Positions 1-5,049 are shown, numbered from the stretch's first letter. The stretch: DNA of 5,049 nucleotides from Chloroflexota bacterium (GCA_008501785.1 QQUD01000524.1:1-5049), one strand, 5' to 3'. The notes: generated by a model not told the origin, from the letters alone. Translations and numbers: made by a program.

Positions 1-1
1 T

Positions 2-715
2 GGCAATTTAGGCACATATTTTAGTCCTGATGGACAATATCTGGCCGTGTTAACTTTTGGTCGTTTTGAAATATGGGAAACAGCAGCATGGCAAATGGTT
101 TTAGCTGATGATGCACGGATGGGTGATATACGTTTCAGTCCAGATAGTCAGTATTTCGGTTATTTTGAAGACTATAGTAATGTTGTCAAAATTCGGGACA
201 TCCGCACTGGAAATGAAGTAATGACTATTTCTCATGATGAAGCTGTGGAGTACATTGATTTTAGTGCAGACGGCCGTTACTTGGCGATTGGCAGGGGATA
301 TCAAGACAGTGGAGCGGTCCAAGTTTGGGATATCGTCAATCAGAAAGTGTTTCTAGAACTACAACAAGAAGGGGTTGTTTTTTGGCTGTCATTTGACCCT
401 GATGGGCGTTATTTAGCATTTATTGTACAAGATGAAAACTGGAATGAAATGGTCAGCATATGGGATTTGACCACGAATCAGGAAGTGAATCATAAAAGTG
501 ATCCAGATTTTATCTCAGAGATGATGTTTAGCCCTGATGGTCGTCAGTTGCTTATCGATACGAGAACGGCCGTTAACCTCTGGCAATGGAACCCTGATGA
601 TCTGATTGCCGAAGCCTGTAACCGCCTACCACGTAATTTGACTCAAGAAGAATGGCAGCATTATTTTGGAGACGAACCTTACCAGCCCACCTGCCCTCAT
701 CTTCCAGTTGGGTAG
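2..715 (+). CDS. WD40-repeat beta-propeller protein, C-terminal part (5' end outside window)
   Basis: The frame is open from the first bases of the window to TAG at 713-715, giving 237 visible residues. The GTG at 47 lies inside a repeat and is not the start. About five degenerate WD40 blades can be seen, each with an F-S/D-P/A-D-G/S core (FSPDGQYLA, FSPDSQYF, FSADGRYLA, FDPDGRYLA, FSPDGRQLL) followed by a V.IWD-like strand (FEIWE, VKIRD, VQVWD, VSIWD, VNLWQW). The propeller ends in LIAEACNRLPRNLTQEEW and a short tail with a CPHLP motif. Such tails are commonly found in large WD40 proteins of Chloroflexota and Cyanobacteria whose N-terminus carries a NACHT/STAND ATPase, TIR, kinase or caspase-like domain. 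The propeller would act as a sensing or protein-binding module. The effector domain is not in view, so the function cannot be named. It ends 77 bp before the antitoxin gene with no obvious hairpin terminator between. Confidence 0.88.
   Translation, partial: GNLGTYFSPDGQYLAVLTFGRFEIWETAAWQMVLADDARMGDIRFSPDSQYFGYFEDYSNVVKIRDIRTGNEVMTISHDEAVEYIDFSADGRYLAIGRGYQDSGAVQVWDIVNQKVFLELQQEGVVFWLSFDPDGRYLAFIVQDENWNEMVSIWDLTTNQEVNHKSDPDFISEMMFSPDGRQLLIDTRTAVNLWQWNPDDLIAEACNRLPRNLTQEEWQHYFGDEPYQPTCPHLPVG
270..277. repeat. ACGGCCGT octamer palindrome, one of five exact copies
   Basis: Exact copies lie at 270-277, 566-573, 1479-1486, 1909-1916 and 4682-4689, and a one-mismatch copy (ACGGCCGC) at 4873-4880. 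Three copies (565-574, 1478-1487, 1908-1917) extend to AACGGCCGTT. The coding copies are read as D/N/Y-G-R in three genes and as T-A in two places, so protein sequence alone does not explain them. About 0.1 copy would be expected by chance in 5 kb. This resembles the highly iterated palindromes known from cyanobacteria (HIP1), with a different sequence. Confidence 0.6.
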
Positions 716-731
716 TTGAGTAATAGTTGCA

Positions 732-760
732 TTATTTCTTTAAAAAATTGGATGTATAAT
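732..760 (+). promoter_or_regulatory. Probable promoter of the toxin-antitoxin cassette
   Basis: A perfect TATAAT lies at 755-760, in an AT-rich stretch between the WD40 gene and the antitoxin gene. At a 17-bp spacing the -35 position (732-737, TTATTT) matches the consensus poorly. A better TTGCAT at 727-732 is 22 bp away, which is too far. Transcription would start near 767 and leave a leader of about 25 nt. The -10 call is fair; the -35 is weak. Autoregulation by the antitoxin would be usual for such cassettes, but no clear dyad operator is visible here. Confidence 0.45.
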
Positions 761-776
761 GTCTATACCTTTGATT

Positions 777-783
777 GGTGAGG
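777..783 (+). promoter_or_regulatory. Ribosome binding site deciding the antitoxin start
   Basis: GGTGAGG lies 9 nt before ATG 793 and only 3 nt before ATG 787. The in-frame TTG at 775 overlaps it. The spacing favours 793 as the start. Confidence 0.55.
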
Positions 784-792
784 TTTATGATT

Positions 793-1038
793 ATGAGTGA
801 GACTTATATAACGACTGCAACGTTTGCCAATAAAAAAACTTTGATTTTGGATAAATCGCTGCCCCTTGCTGGGCGGGTTCGCGTTACGATTGAAGAGTTG
901 CCAGAAAAAAAACCAGCGCCATTTTTGGTTAAACTAAACGCGATTCATCAAGCATTAGCCAACAGCAATTATCAACAGCGCAGTAAAGAAATAATAGATA
1001 AACAAATCCACGAAGAAAGAAATAGTTGGGGAGAATAA
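793..1038 (+). CDS. Putative antitoxin of a PIN-toxin cassette
   Basis: The protein has 81 residues from ATG 793 (MSETYITTATF); ATG 787 would add two residues. I do not recognise the family with certainty. The N-terminal third (residues 4-36) reads as short beta strands around LILDKSLPLAGRVRVTIEEL, reminiscent of small AbrB-like or DUF-type antitoxin N-termini. A proline/lysine linker (about 37-42) follows, then a charged helical C-terminus ending IIDKQIHEERNSWGE. C-terminal helices with an acidic/aromatic end like this are typical of antitoxins that wrap a PIN toxin and block its active site. The gene is the first of two: its stop is 2 nt before the toxin GTG, and the toxin ribosome site lies within its last codons, so translation is probably coupled. 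The antitoxin role is inferred from size, order and the neighbour, not from a diagnostic motif. Confidence 0.72.
   Translation: MSETYITTATFANKKTLILDKSLPLAGRVRVTIEELPEKKPAPFLVKLNAIHQALANSNYQQRSKEIIDKQIHEERNSWGE
1028..1033 (+). promoter_or_regulatory. Ribosome binding site deciding the toxin start
   Basis: GGGGAG inside the last codons of the antitoxin gene lies 7 nt before GTG 1041. This supports GTG 1041 over the upstream TTG at 1026, which would overlap the site. Confidence 0.6.
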
Positions 1039-1040
1039 TT

Positions 1041-1436
1041 GTGCGTGTTTATCTTGATTCAGCGCCACTCATTTATCTTGTTGAAAATGTATCTCCCTAT
1101 GTCGAACAATTGGTGCAGCGACTTTCACCAGAAGGCGTTTATCAGGTGTGTAGCGACCTGACTCGCCTTGAATGTCGCGTAAAACCGATTCGAGATAAAC
1201 AGGCTGCATTGCTTGCAGCATTTGATTCATATTTCAGCGAAATCATTAGTGAAACAGTTTCACTTTCAAGTTCGGTTATGAACAAGGCGACAGAGATTCG
1301 AGCACGTTATGGTTTCAAAACGCCAGATGCAATTCATTTAGCTTGTGCAATCGAGTCTGATTGCGATATTTTTCTGACTAATGATGATCAACTCAAAAAA
1401 TTTGACGAAATTGTTGTTGAATTGATTAATGGTTGA
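1041..1436 (+). CDS. PIN-domain toxin, VapC-like endoribonuclease
   Basis: The protein has 131 residues from GTG 1041, the usual length for a VapC-type single PIN domain. PIN toxins are Mg2+-dependent ribonucleases that cut tRNA, rRNA or mRNA in the cytoplasm and are held inactive by the paired antitoxin. The acidic residues expected at the metal site are visible: Asp6 in VYLDSAPLIYLVE, Glu44 in SDLTRLECRV, Asp96 in KTPDAIHLACA, and Asp115/Asp116 in FLTNDDQLKKF. The TPDAIHLA and FLTND(D) motifs are hallmarks of the fold. Because all four acidic positions are intact, the toxin appears functional. It follows the antitoxin gene by 2 nt as a two-gene operon. The exact VapC subfamily and RNA target cannot be read from the sequence. 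Confidence 0.9.
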   Translation: MRVYLDSAPLIYLVENVSPYVEQLVQRLSPEGVYQVCSDLTRLECRVKPIRDKQAALLAAFDSYFSEIISETVSLSSSVMNKATEIRARYGFKTPDAIHLACAIESDCDIFLTNDDQLKKFDEIVVELING

Positions 1437-1595
1437 TTGTGTATAAAGAACAATTTGTTACCCAAGTTGCAAAGGGAAACGGCCGTTTCCCTTCAAAACC
1501 CATCTACCATTACTAAAAAAAAATAGAGCAAGATCGTGCAAGACATTTTGTAATATTTGCTGATAAAGTGAACAAGTTAATGATTTGCAAATGGT
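1437..1595. other. Intergenic region between toxin gene and AraC gene
   Basis: Apart from the 22-bp palindrome, the stretch is AT-rich, with a run of nine A (1515-1523) and a TAATAT (1551-1556) that lacks a matching -35 box. I see no convincing promoter, ribosome site or small gene. The AraC start has no recognisable Shine-Dalgarno sequence. Confidence 0.5.
1472..1493. repeat. Perfect 22-bp palindrome downstream of the toxin gene
   Basis: The left arm AAGGGAAACGG (1472-1482) is followed without spacer by its exact reverse complement (1483-1493). Three more pairs (TTG 1467-1469 with CAA 1494-1496) can form if CA at 1470-1471 is bulged. It lies 35 bp after the toxin stop. As RNA it would fold into a strong hairpin, but no U-run follows (CAAAACCCATCT), so it is not a standard intrinsic terminator. 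Its core is the octamer ACGGCCGT that recurs across the window. It could be a transcript-end or stability hairpin, a protein-binding dyad, or a member of a dispersed palindromic repeat family. Confidence 0.8.
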
Positions 1596-2387
1596 ATGGA
1601 TATTATGCAAGTAAAGGATCAGCAAAAATTTTCGCACCATGCTCAACTCGACGTAGGGTTGTTAACGGCTGTTCAAACCAACTATGCCTACCCACGCCAC
1701 AGTCACGATCATTACGTTATTTCCCTTATTGAGCGTGGTGTGCAATCTTTCACCTTGAAAGGTACCAAATACATCAACCCACCCAGCGGGTTGATTCTTA
1801 TCAATCCTGATGTGGTTCATACCGGTGAGGCGGCAACGAAGATGGGTTTTCAGATGAGGTGTATTTATCCGACGATTGAGCATATGGAGATGGCTGGGTT
1901 GGAGTTAAACGGCCGTTATGCCATTCCCTATTTCAAAGAGGTCCGAATCGATGATCCGCTTGTCATGCACAGCGTTTTTGCATTACATCATGCGTTGACA
2001 ACAAATGCGGATCCACTTGAGTGTGAATCACGTTTTCTTGGGACCCTGACCTTGCTTATTGAGCAGTATGCAGAATTCCCAACGTCTGAAAAGCTGCCTG
2101 GAAATAAACCTCATGCTGTCAGGCAGGTTCGAAATTATATTCAAGCCCATTACGCCAACCGTATCACCCTCAAAGACCTGGCAGAACACGTATCGCTCAG
2201 CCCTTATTACTTATTGCGCGTTTTTCGTAAAGAGATGGGCATGCCGCCACACGCTTATTTGCAAGATGTGCGAGTACAACGGGCAAAACGACTCATTCAA
2301 GCAGGATATCAGTTGGCAGAAGTTGCCTTTGCCGTTGGGTTTAGTAGCCAGAGCCATCTCACGCGCCGTACATTGCCCCTCATGTAG
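1596..2387 (+). CDS. AraC-family transcriptional regulator, C-terminally truncated by deletion fusion
   Basis: The open frame encodes 263 residues from ATG 1596; ATG 1605 is an alternative, an in-frame TGA at 1581 rules out anything earlier, and neither start has a good ribosome site. The N-terminal half is a cupin-type ligand-sensing domain (about residues 20-110: YPRHSHDHYVISLIERG, then LILINPDVVHTGEA and RCIYP). The C-terminal half is an AraC/XylS DNA-binding domain with helix-turn-helix 1 at about 190-212 (ITLKDLAEHVSLSPYYLLRV) and helix-turn-helix 2 at about 238-258 (AEVAFAVGFSSQSHLTRR). Family members continue with about 25-35 more residues (FKR..G.TP..Y-like). Here, after Arg258 (codon 2367-2369), the sequence becomes TLPLM and stops. 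That tail matches the start of the exporter remnant that follows in the same frame. The last recognition helix is therefore cut, and DNA binding is probably impaired. AraC proteins of this type often sit beside and control a LysE-type exporter, which fits the remnant downstream. Confidence 0.85.
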   Translation: MDIMQVKDQQKFSHHAQLDVGLLTAVQTNYAYPRHSHDHYVISLIERGVQSFTLKGTKYINPPSGLILINPDVVHTGEAATKMGFQMRCIYPTIEHMEMAGLELNGRYAIPYFKEVRIDDPLVMHSVFALHHALTTNADPLECESRFLGTLTLLIEQYAEFPTSEKLPGNKPHAVRQVRNYIQAHYANRITLKDLAEHVSLSPYYLLRVFRKEMGMPPHAYLQDVRVQRAKRLIQAGYQLAEVAFAVGFSSQSHLTRRTLPLM

Positions 2388-2848
2388 GGGATTGTAGTCG
2401 TTTTTACCATGCAAATTGCCATTGTCGCAGTAGGAATTGGTGAAATAATCTTTCGCTTTCCACAATTGTTTTCAATATTCAAAGTAATTTGTGCTGTTTA
2501 TCTGCTGTATTTGGCATGGCGTTTCTATCATTCATCGGGTGTCAATGCAACCGAAGAGGTCAAGTTTGGCTTTCGTGAAGGCGCGCTCTTGCAAATTTTT
2601 AATTTGAAAGCATTATCTGTGCCTCTGATTATGTATACTCAGTTTCTTGACCATTTACTTCTACTCAATCACAAATAATTTTGTTAACGATTGCCTTATT
2701 TGTTTTGATCCTGAGCAGCTTGTTAGCCTGGGTTGTCGGTGGTAGCCTATTGCAGCGAGCCTTCCAATCTGAATTTGGGGTTAAATGGTATGGAAAATTT
2801 TTTGGTGTGATGTTAGTAGGTGTTGCTTTGTGGATACTATTTCAATGA
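2367..2848 (+). pseudogene. LysE/RhtB-type amino-acid exporter, broken remnant
   Basis: The homology appears to begin with RRTLPLM at 2364-2384, is interrupted by TAG 2385-2387, and continues in the same frame as GIVVVFTMQIAIVAVGIG, then PQLFSIFKVICAVYLLYLAW (a membrane helix) and LLQIFNLKALSVPLIMYTQF. After Asp at 2649-2651 the frame shifts. Restoring one base makes the next codons D-P-F-T-S-T-Q, and frame 2 (2654-2848) runs on as IILLTIALFVLILSSLLAWV and FFGVMLVGVALWILFQ to TGA 2846-2848, two further membrane helices and a natural C-terminus. Intact family members have about 205 residues and six helices and export amino acids or similar solutes through the inner membrane. Here the first 45 or so residues are missing. 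The usual NPKA motif reads NLKA. An isolated ORF from ATG 2409 to 2678 exists but is only a middle fragment and unlikely to make a working transporter. Confidence 0.85.
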
Positions 2849-2927
2849 ACTGATTTGAAAATATGTTGTTTTGATTCCTCTAAATTTTTGCCTCTATTTG
2901 TTGGTTTATCGCATTCCCCAGTCGAAT

Positions 2928-2942
2928 TGTGAACATTTTCAC
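2928..2942. promoter_or_regulatory. CRP/FNR-like dyad 1
   Basis: TGTGA-N6-TCAC (2928-2942, seen symmetrically as GTGAA-CATT-TTCAC at 2929-2942) matches the general layout of CRP-family operators, with only the last base of the right half-site deviating (G for A). It lies 240 bp upstream of the operon's first codon, distant for direct promoter activation unless transcription starts far upstream. Confidence 0.45.
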
Positions 2943-3050
2943 GGACAGTGACATTCGTCATCGCATGTGTAGAAGATTGTCATTGAACAAGGTTGTTTCT
3001 CTTTTGCATACTTAATCAAAGCGTAGTCTAGCGGTTTGGTAAACACACTA

Positions 3051-3063
3051 TTCACACTGTGAA
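3051..3063. promoter_or_regulatory. CRP/FNR-like dyad 2 (TTCACA-C-TGTGAA)
   Basis: This is a perfect 6+6 inverted repeat around a single base, built from the same TGTGAA/TTCACA half-site as dyad 1 but in the everted order. It lies 119 bp before the hydrogenase-type ORF. If TAGATT (3104-3109) is a -10 box, the dyad centre would fall roughly 58 bp upstream of transcription start, in the range used by class I activators. The operator role is inferred. Confidence 0.45.
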
Positions 3064-3162
3064 AAAACAACACAGCCAACATGTCACCCACACGAAGAAA
3101 ATGTAGATTTAGGGAGATTGAATTATTCAGTATTGCCCCCAACCTCCCGATCTCTATTTTAG

Positions 3163-3168
3163 AAGGAG
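3163..3168 (+). promoter_or_regulatory. Ribosome binding site of the beta-subunit gene
   Basis: AAGGAG lies 13 nt before ATG 3182, somewhat longer than usual. No closer in-frame start exists upstream, and the next ATGs (3197, 3212) are farther away, so 3182 is kept. Confidence 0.55.
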
Positions 3169-3181
3169 AAGCAAAGTCAAT

Positions 3182-4246
3182 ATGAGCTTAAAAATTATGC
3201 CTAAAAACGTCATGCCGGATTGGGTTGCCCATTTAAACGAGCATTATCGTGTCGTTGGCCCCACCAAAAAACTCGGCAAGTATGTTTTTGACGAAATCGA
3301 CGCAATCGAAGATTTGCATTTAGTATCTACGCCAACGGCATTACCTCCGAAAAAATACCTTTTCCCACCAAGAGAGAATCTACTGCAATATCGTTTGGAT
3401 GGCAGCCGCATGGAAGCAACGGTGATTTCTGAACCCACCGTCATTTTTGGGTTACACACGTGCGACATTCATGCCATCATGCTGCTAGATCGCTCTTTGA
3501 GCCATACTTTTCATGATCAAAACTATTTGGCCCATCGCAAAGATACATATTTGGTCAGCATCGAATGTTTGACGCCTTGTACCGAACATTCATTTTGTCG
3601 TGACATGGGAACTGCCAGTGCTGCGGATTGTTATGATTTGCATATGCTAGACCTGGGTGATGTGTACATCATTGACGCGAACACCCGCAAAGGCGTTGAA
3701 CTTTTGGAAGATTGTCGCAATGTATTTGATGCACTGCCGCCAGATGTGCAGCGTTTGAATGAAGCATTGCAGGCGAAGTGGGAAAAATTTAACTATCGCC
3801 TTGAGTTTGACATTGTTGAAATGGCAGATTTGCTGGGTGAAATGTATGAAAGCGACTTGTGGAGTGAGCTTGGTGCGCGCTGTTTGGCTTGTGGCATGTG
3901 TACGAATGTTTGTCCAACCTGTTACTGCTTTGACGTAACGGATGAAGCCGATTTGCTTCTGGAAGAGGGCGGTCGCTCGCGCCGCTGGGATTCTTGCCAG
4001 GTGAATACATTTGCGGAAGTTGCCGGTGGGCATGATTTCCGAGCCAGGTTGGCAGAAAGGCAACGACACCGCTTTATGCGAAAAGGGCGGTATCAGATGC
4101 AGACGTTTGGCATCGTTGGCTGTGTCGGGTGTGGGCGCTGTGCTATGTCGTGTCTGGTGCATATTACACCGATTGAAGTGTTCAACGAATTGTTCAAGCG
4201 CAGCGGTATGGAAGCTGATGATATTGAGGAGGTGGTAGCATCATGA
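3182..4246 (+). CDS. hydB: [4Fe-4S] dicluster electron-transfer subunit, NiFe hydrogenase (sulfhydrogenase) beta-like
   Basis: The protein has 354 residues and resembles the beta subunits of soluble group 3 NiFe hydrogenases (Pyrococcus HydB/SHI beta, about 370 residues) and the related AsrA subunit of anaerobic sulfite reductase (about 347). The N-terminal domain carries the family signatures GLHTCDIHAIMLLD (90-103) and a cysteine-rich loop CLTPCTEHSFCRDMGT (129-144). The C-terminal half holds two cubane motifs: Cys234-x2-Cys237-x2-Cys240-x3-Cys244-Pro, and Cys314-x2-Cys317-x2-Cys320-x3-Cys324, the latter followed by Leu rather than Pro. Between them lies the characteristic DSCQVNTFAEVAGGHDFR stretch. 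No signal peptide is seen, so it should be cytoplasmic. It would pass electrons between the flavoprotein encoded next and a catalytic partner. Its stop overlaps the next start as ATGA, a coupled operon. The symbol is by resemblance; AsrA remains possible because the catalytic subunit is not visible. Confidence 0.85.
   Translation: MSLKIMPKNVMPDWVAHLNEHYRVVGPTKKLGKYVFDEIDAIEDLHLVSTPTALPPKKYLFPPRENLLQYRLDGSRMEATVISEPTVIFGLHTCDIHAIMLLDRSLSHTFHDQNYLAHRKDTYLVSIECLTPCTEHSFCRDMGTASAADCYDLHMLDLGDVYIIDANTRKGVELLEDCRNVFDALPPDVQRLNEALQAKWEKFNYRLEFDIVEMADLLGEMYESDLWSELGARCLACGMCTNVCPTCYCFDVTDEADLLLEEGGRSRRWDSCQVNTFAEVAGGHDFRARLAERQRHRFMRKGRYQMQTFGIVGCVGCGRCAMSCLVHITPIEVFNELFKRSGMEADDIEEVVAS
4226..4232 (+). 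promoter_or_regulatory. Ribosome binding site deciding the gamma-subunit start
   Basis: GAGGAGG lies 10 nt before ATG 4243 and 13 nt before the tandem ATG 4246. This favours 4243, the start that forms the ATGA overlap with the upstream stop. Confidence 0.6.
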
Positions 4247-5049
4247 TGCGATTGATTGAGGAATTGAAGCGGTCTGACTCCATTTATATGCCGATGACAG
4301 CGCGTATTTCGGATATGAAGCCGCTAACCGATATGGAAACCTTGTTTACGATTGAGTTGCCTCATGAATATCGGCTGCGCCATAAACCGGGGCAATTTGT
4401 GCAGCTGTCTATTTTAGGGATTGGGGAAGCACCGATTAGTATTTCGTCTTCACCCAGTCGCAGCAGCAGTACGTTTGAACTTTGTATACGCCGCGCTGGT
4501 GATTTGACCAATGCGCTGCACAACATGAAGCCGGGTGATTTAGTCGGCGTTCGGGGGCCTTTTGGCCGTGGATTTCCGCTAGACCATTTTCAGGGGAAGG
4601 ATATTTTGTTTGTGGCTGGCGGGTTGGGAATGGCTCCGCTGCGGTCGTTGATTAATGAGATTTTGGACCTGAGGGGCAATTACGGCCGTGTTATCATTCT
4701 CTATGGTGCTCGCGATCCTGAAAGCCTGCTCTTCCAGCCAGAACTGATCAAATGGGCGGCTCGCAAAGATATTGAACTGCATTTGACCGTTGACCAACCC
4801 GATTCGGATTGGTCAAACAGTGTGGGTGTGATTACCACATTGTTCAAAGAAGTAGAAATATTCCGGCGCAATACGGCCGCTGTTGTGGTCGGTCCGCCGA
4901 TTATGTACAAATTTGTGATCCAAGAACTGCTGAACATACGCATTCCAAAGGGTAATATTTGGTTGAGCTTTGAGCGCCGTATGAAATGCGGGGTGGGGAT
5001 GTGTGGCCACTGCCAGTTAAACCATCTGTATACCTGTCAGGCTGGCCCC
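4243..5049 (+). CDS. hydG: FAD/NAD(P)H-binding [2Fe-2S] electron-transfer subunit, NiFe hydrogenase gamma-like (3' end outside window)
   Basis: 269 residues are visible; full-length relatives have about 275-295, so only a short tail is missing. It belongs to the ferredoxin-NADP reductase superfamily, PyrK/HydG/AsrB branch. The FAD domain spans about 15-112, with KPGQFVQLSI (48-57), the flavin motif GEAPISISSSP (61-71) in the form typical of hydrogenase gamma subunits rather than R-x-Y-S, and GDLVGVRGPFGRGFPL (98-113). The NAD(P)-binding domain follows, with VAGGLGMAPLRSLI (124-137) and YGARDPESLLFQPEL (154-168). The C-terminus carries the [2Fe-2S] ligands Cys249-x4-Cys254-x2-Cys257-x7-Cys265. 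It would exchange hydride electrons with NAD(P)H and relay them to the beta subunit. The four-base overlap with the upstream gene indicates fixed stoichiometry. In sulfhydrogenase operons, delta and alpha (NiFe) subunits follow; in sulfite reductase operons, AsrC does. Confidence 0.87.
   Translation, partial: MMRLIEELKRSDSIYMPMTARISDMKPLTDMETLFTIELPHEYRLRHKPGQFVQLSILGIGEAPISISSSPSRSSSTFELCIRRAGDLTNALHNMKPGDLVGVRGPFGRGFPLDHFQGKDILFVAGGLGMAPLRSLINEILDLRGNYGRVIILYGARDPESLLFQPELIKWAARKDIELHLTVDQPDSDWSNSVGVITTLFKEVEIFRRNTAAVVVGPPIMYKFVIQELLNIRIPKGNIWLSFERRMKCGVGMCGHCQLNHLYTCQAGP

Larger units (their letters stand above)
2849..3181. other. Gene-free region upstream of the hydrogenase operon
   Basis: This 333-bp AT-rich stretch has no convincing gene. 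It holds two dyads with TGTGA/TCACA-type half-sites (2928-2942 and 3051-3063), a shorter TGAC-ATTC-GTCA dyad (2949-2960), and the ribosome site for the next gene. No promoter hexamer pair is convincing; TAGATT at 3104-3109 is a possible -10 box without a good -35, which would fit an activator-dependent promoter. The minus-strand open frame here (2939-3142) has no recognisable motif or ribosome site and overlaps the dyads. Confidence 0.6.

Noticed and set aside
1472..1523. Palindrome plus A9 run as a bidirectional intrinsic terminator
   Set aside because: No U-tract directly follows the hairpin on either strand, and the A9 run is 22 bp away on the wrong side for a minus-strand terminator.
1583..1592. 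ATTTGCAAAT palindrome just before the AraC start
   Set aside because: A 10-bp palindrome is expected about five times by chance in a 5-kb window, and nothing else supports an operator.
2059..2397. Alternative-frame open frame over the end of the AraC gene
   Set aside because: It overlaps the conserved helix-turn-helix coding frame and has no domain signature of its own.
2939..3142. Minus-strand 67-residue open frame in the gene-free region
   Set aside because: It has no recognisable motif, no clear ribosome site, and overlaps likely operator dyads.
3112..3148. GGGAG...CTCCC inverted repeat in the leader of the beta-subunit gene
   Set aside because: The 5-bp stem with a loop of about 27 nt is too weak to call a riboswitch or attenuator.
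3647..4162. Long minus-strand open frame of 171 codons inside the beta-subunit gene
   Set aside because: It is antisense to clearly conserved cysteine motifs and its translation resembles no known protein.

Overview
The window looks like a piece of a moderately AT-rich bacterial chromosome. No rRNA, tRNA or other clean taxonomic marker is present. Three things together suggest a Chloroflexota (Anaerolineae-like) or similar multicellular or environmental lineage: a WD40 propeller ending in the RLPRNLT / EEW / CP.L tail typical of STAND/WD40 proteins in Chloroflexota and Cyanobacteria, a PIN toxin cassette, and a HydB/HydG-type soluble hydrogenase operon. This assignment is inference.

Layout, all genes on the + strand. 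Positions 2-715 hold the C-terminal part of a WD40-repeat protein that begins outside the window. Positions 793-1436 hold a two-gene toxin-antitoxin cassette: a small antitoxin-like protein followed 2 nt later by a PIN-domain (VapC-like) ribonuclease. A probable -10 box (755-760) and a GGTGAGG ribosome site precede it. Positions 1437-1595 are non-coding and carry a perfect 22-bp palindrome.

Positions 1596-2848 are a gene ruin. An AraC-family regulator loses its last helix and runs in the same reading frame into the middle of a LysE/RhtB-type exporter. The exporter part is further broken by an in-frame TAG (2385-2387) and by a one-base frameshift near 2651. The simplest reading is a deletion that fused a neighbouring araC-lysE pair, followed by decay.

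Positions 2849-3181 are a 333-bp gene-free stretch with two dyads built from the same TGTGA/TCACA-type half-site, plausible CRP/FNR-family operators. They lie ahead of an operon that starts at 3182. Its first gene encodes a protein with two [4Fe-4S] motifs, resembling the beta subunit of group 3 (sulfhydrogenase-type) NiFe hydrogenases. It overlaps by ATGA with an FAD/NAD(P)H- and [2Fe-2S]-binding gamma subunit that is cut by the window end. Together these two form an electron-transfer module between NAD(P)H and a partner enzyme. The delta and alpha (NiFe) subunits would be expected just downstream, but an AsrAB-type sulfite reductase module is a real alternative.

Across the window the octamer palindrome ACGGCCGT occurs five times exactly and once with one mismatch, inside different genes, in two reading frames and at the centre of the intergenic palindrome. 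That is far more than chance predicts and suggests a highly iterated palindrome in this genome.
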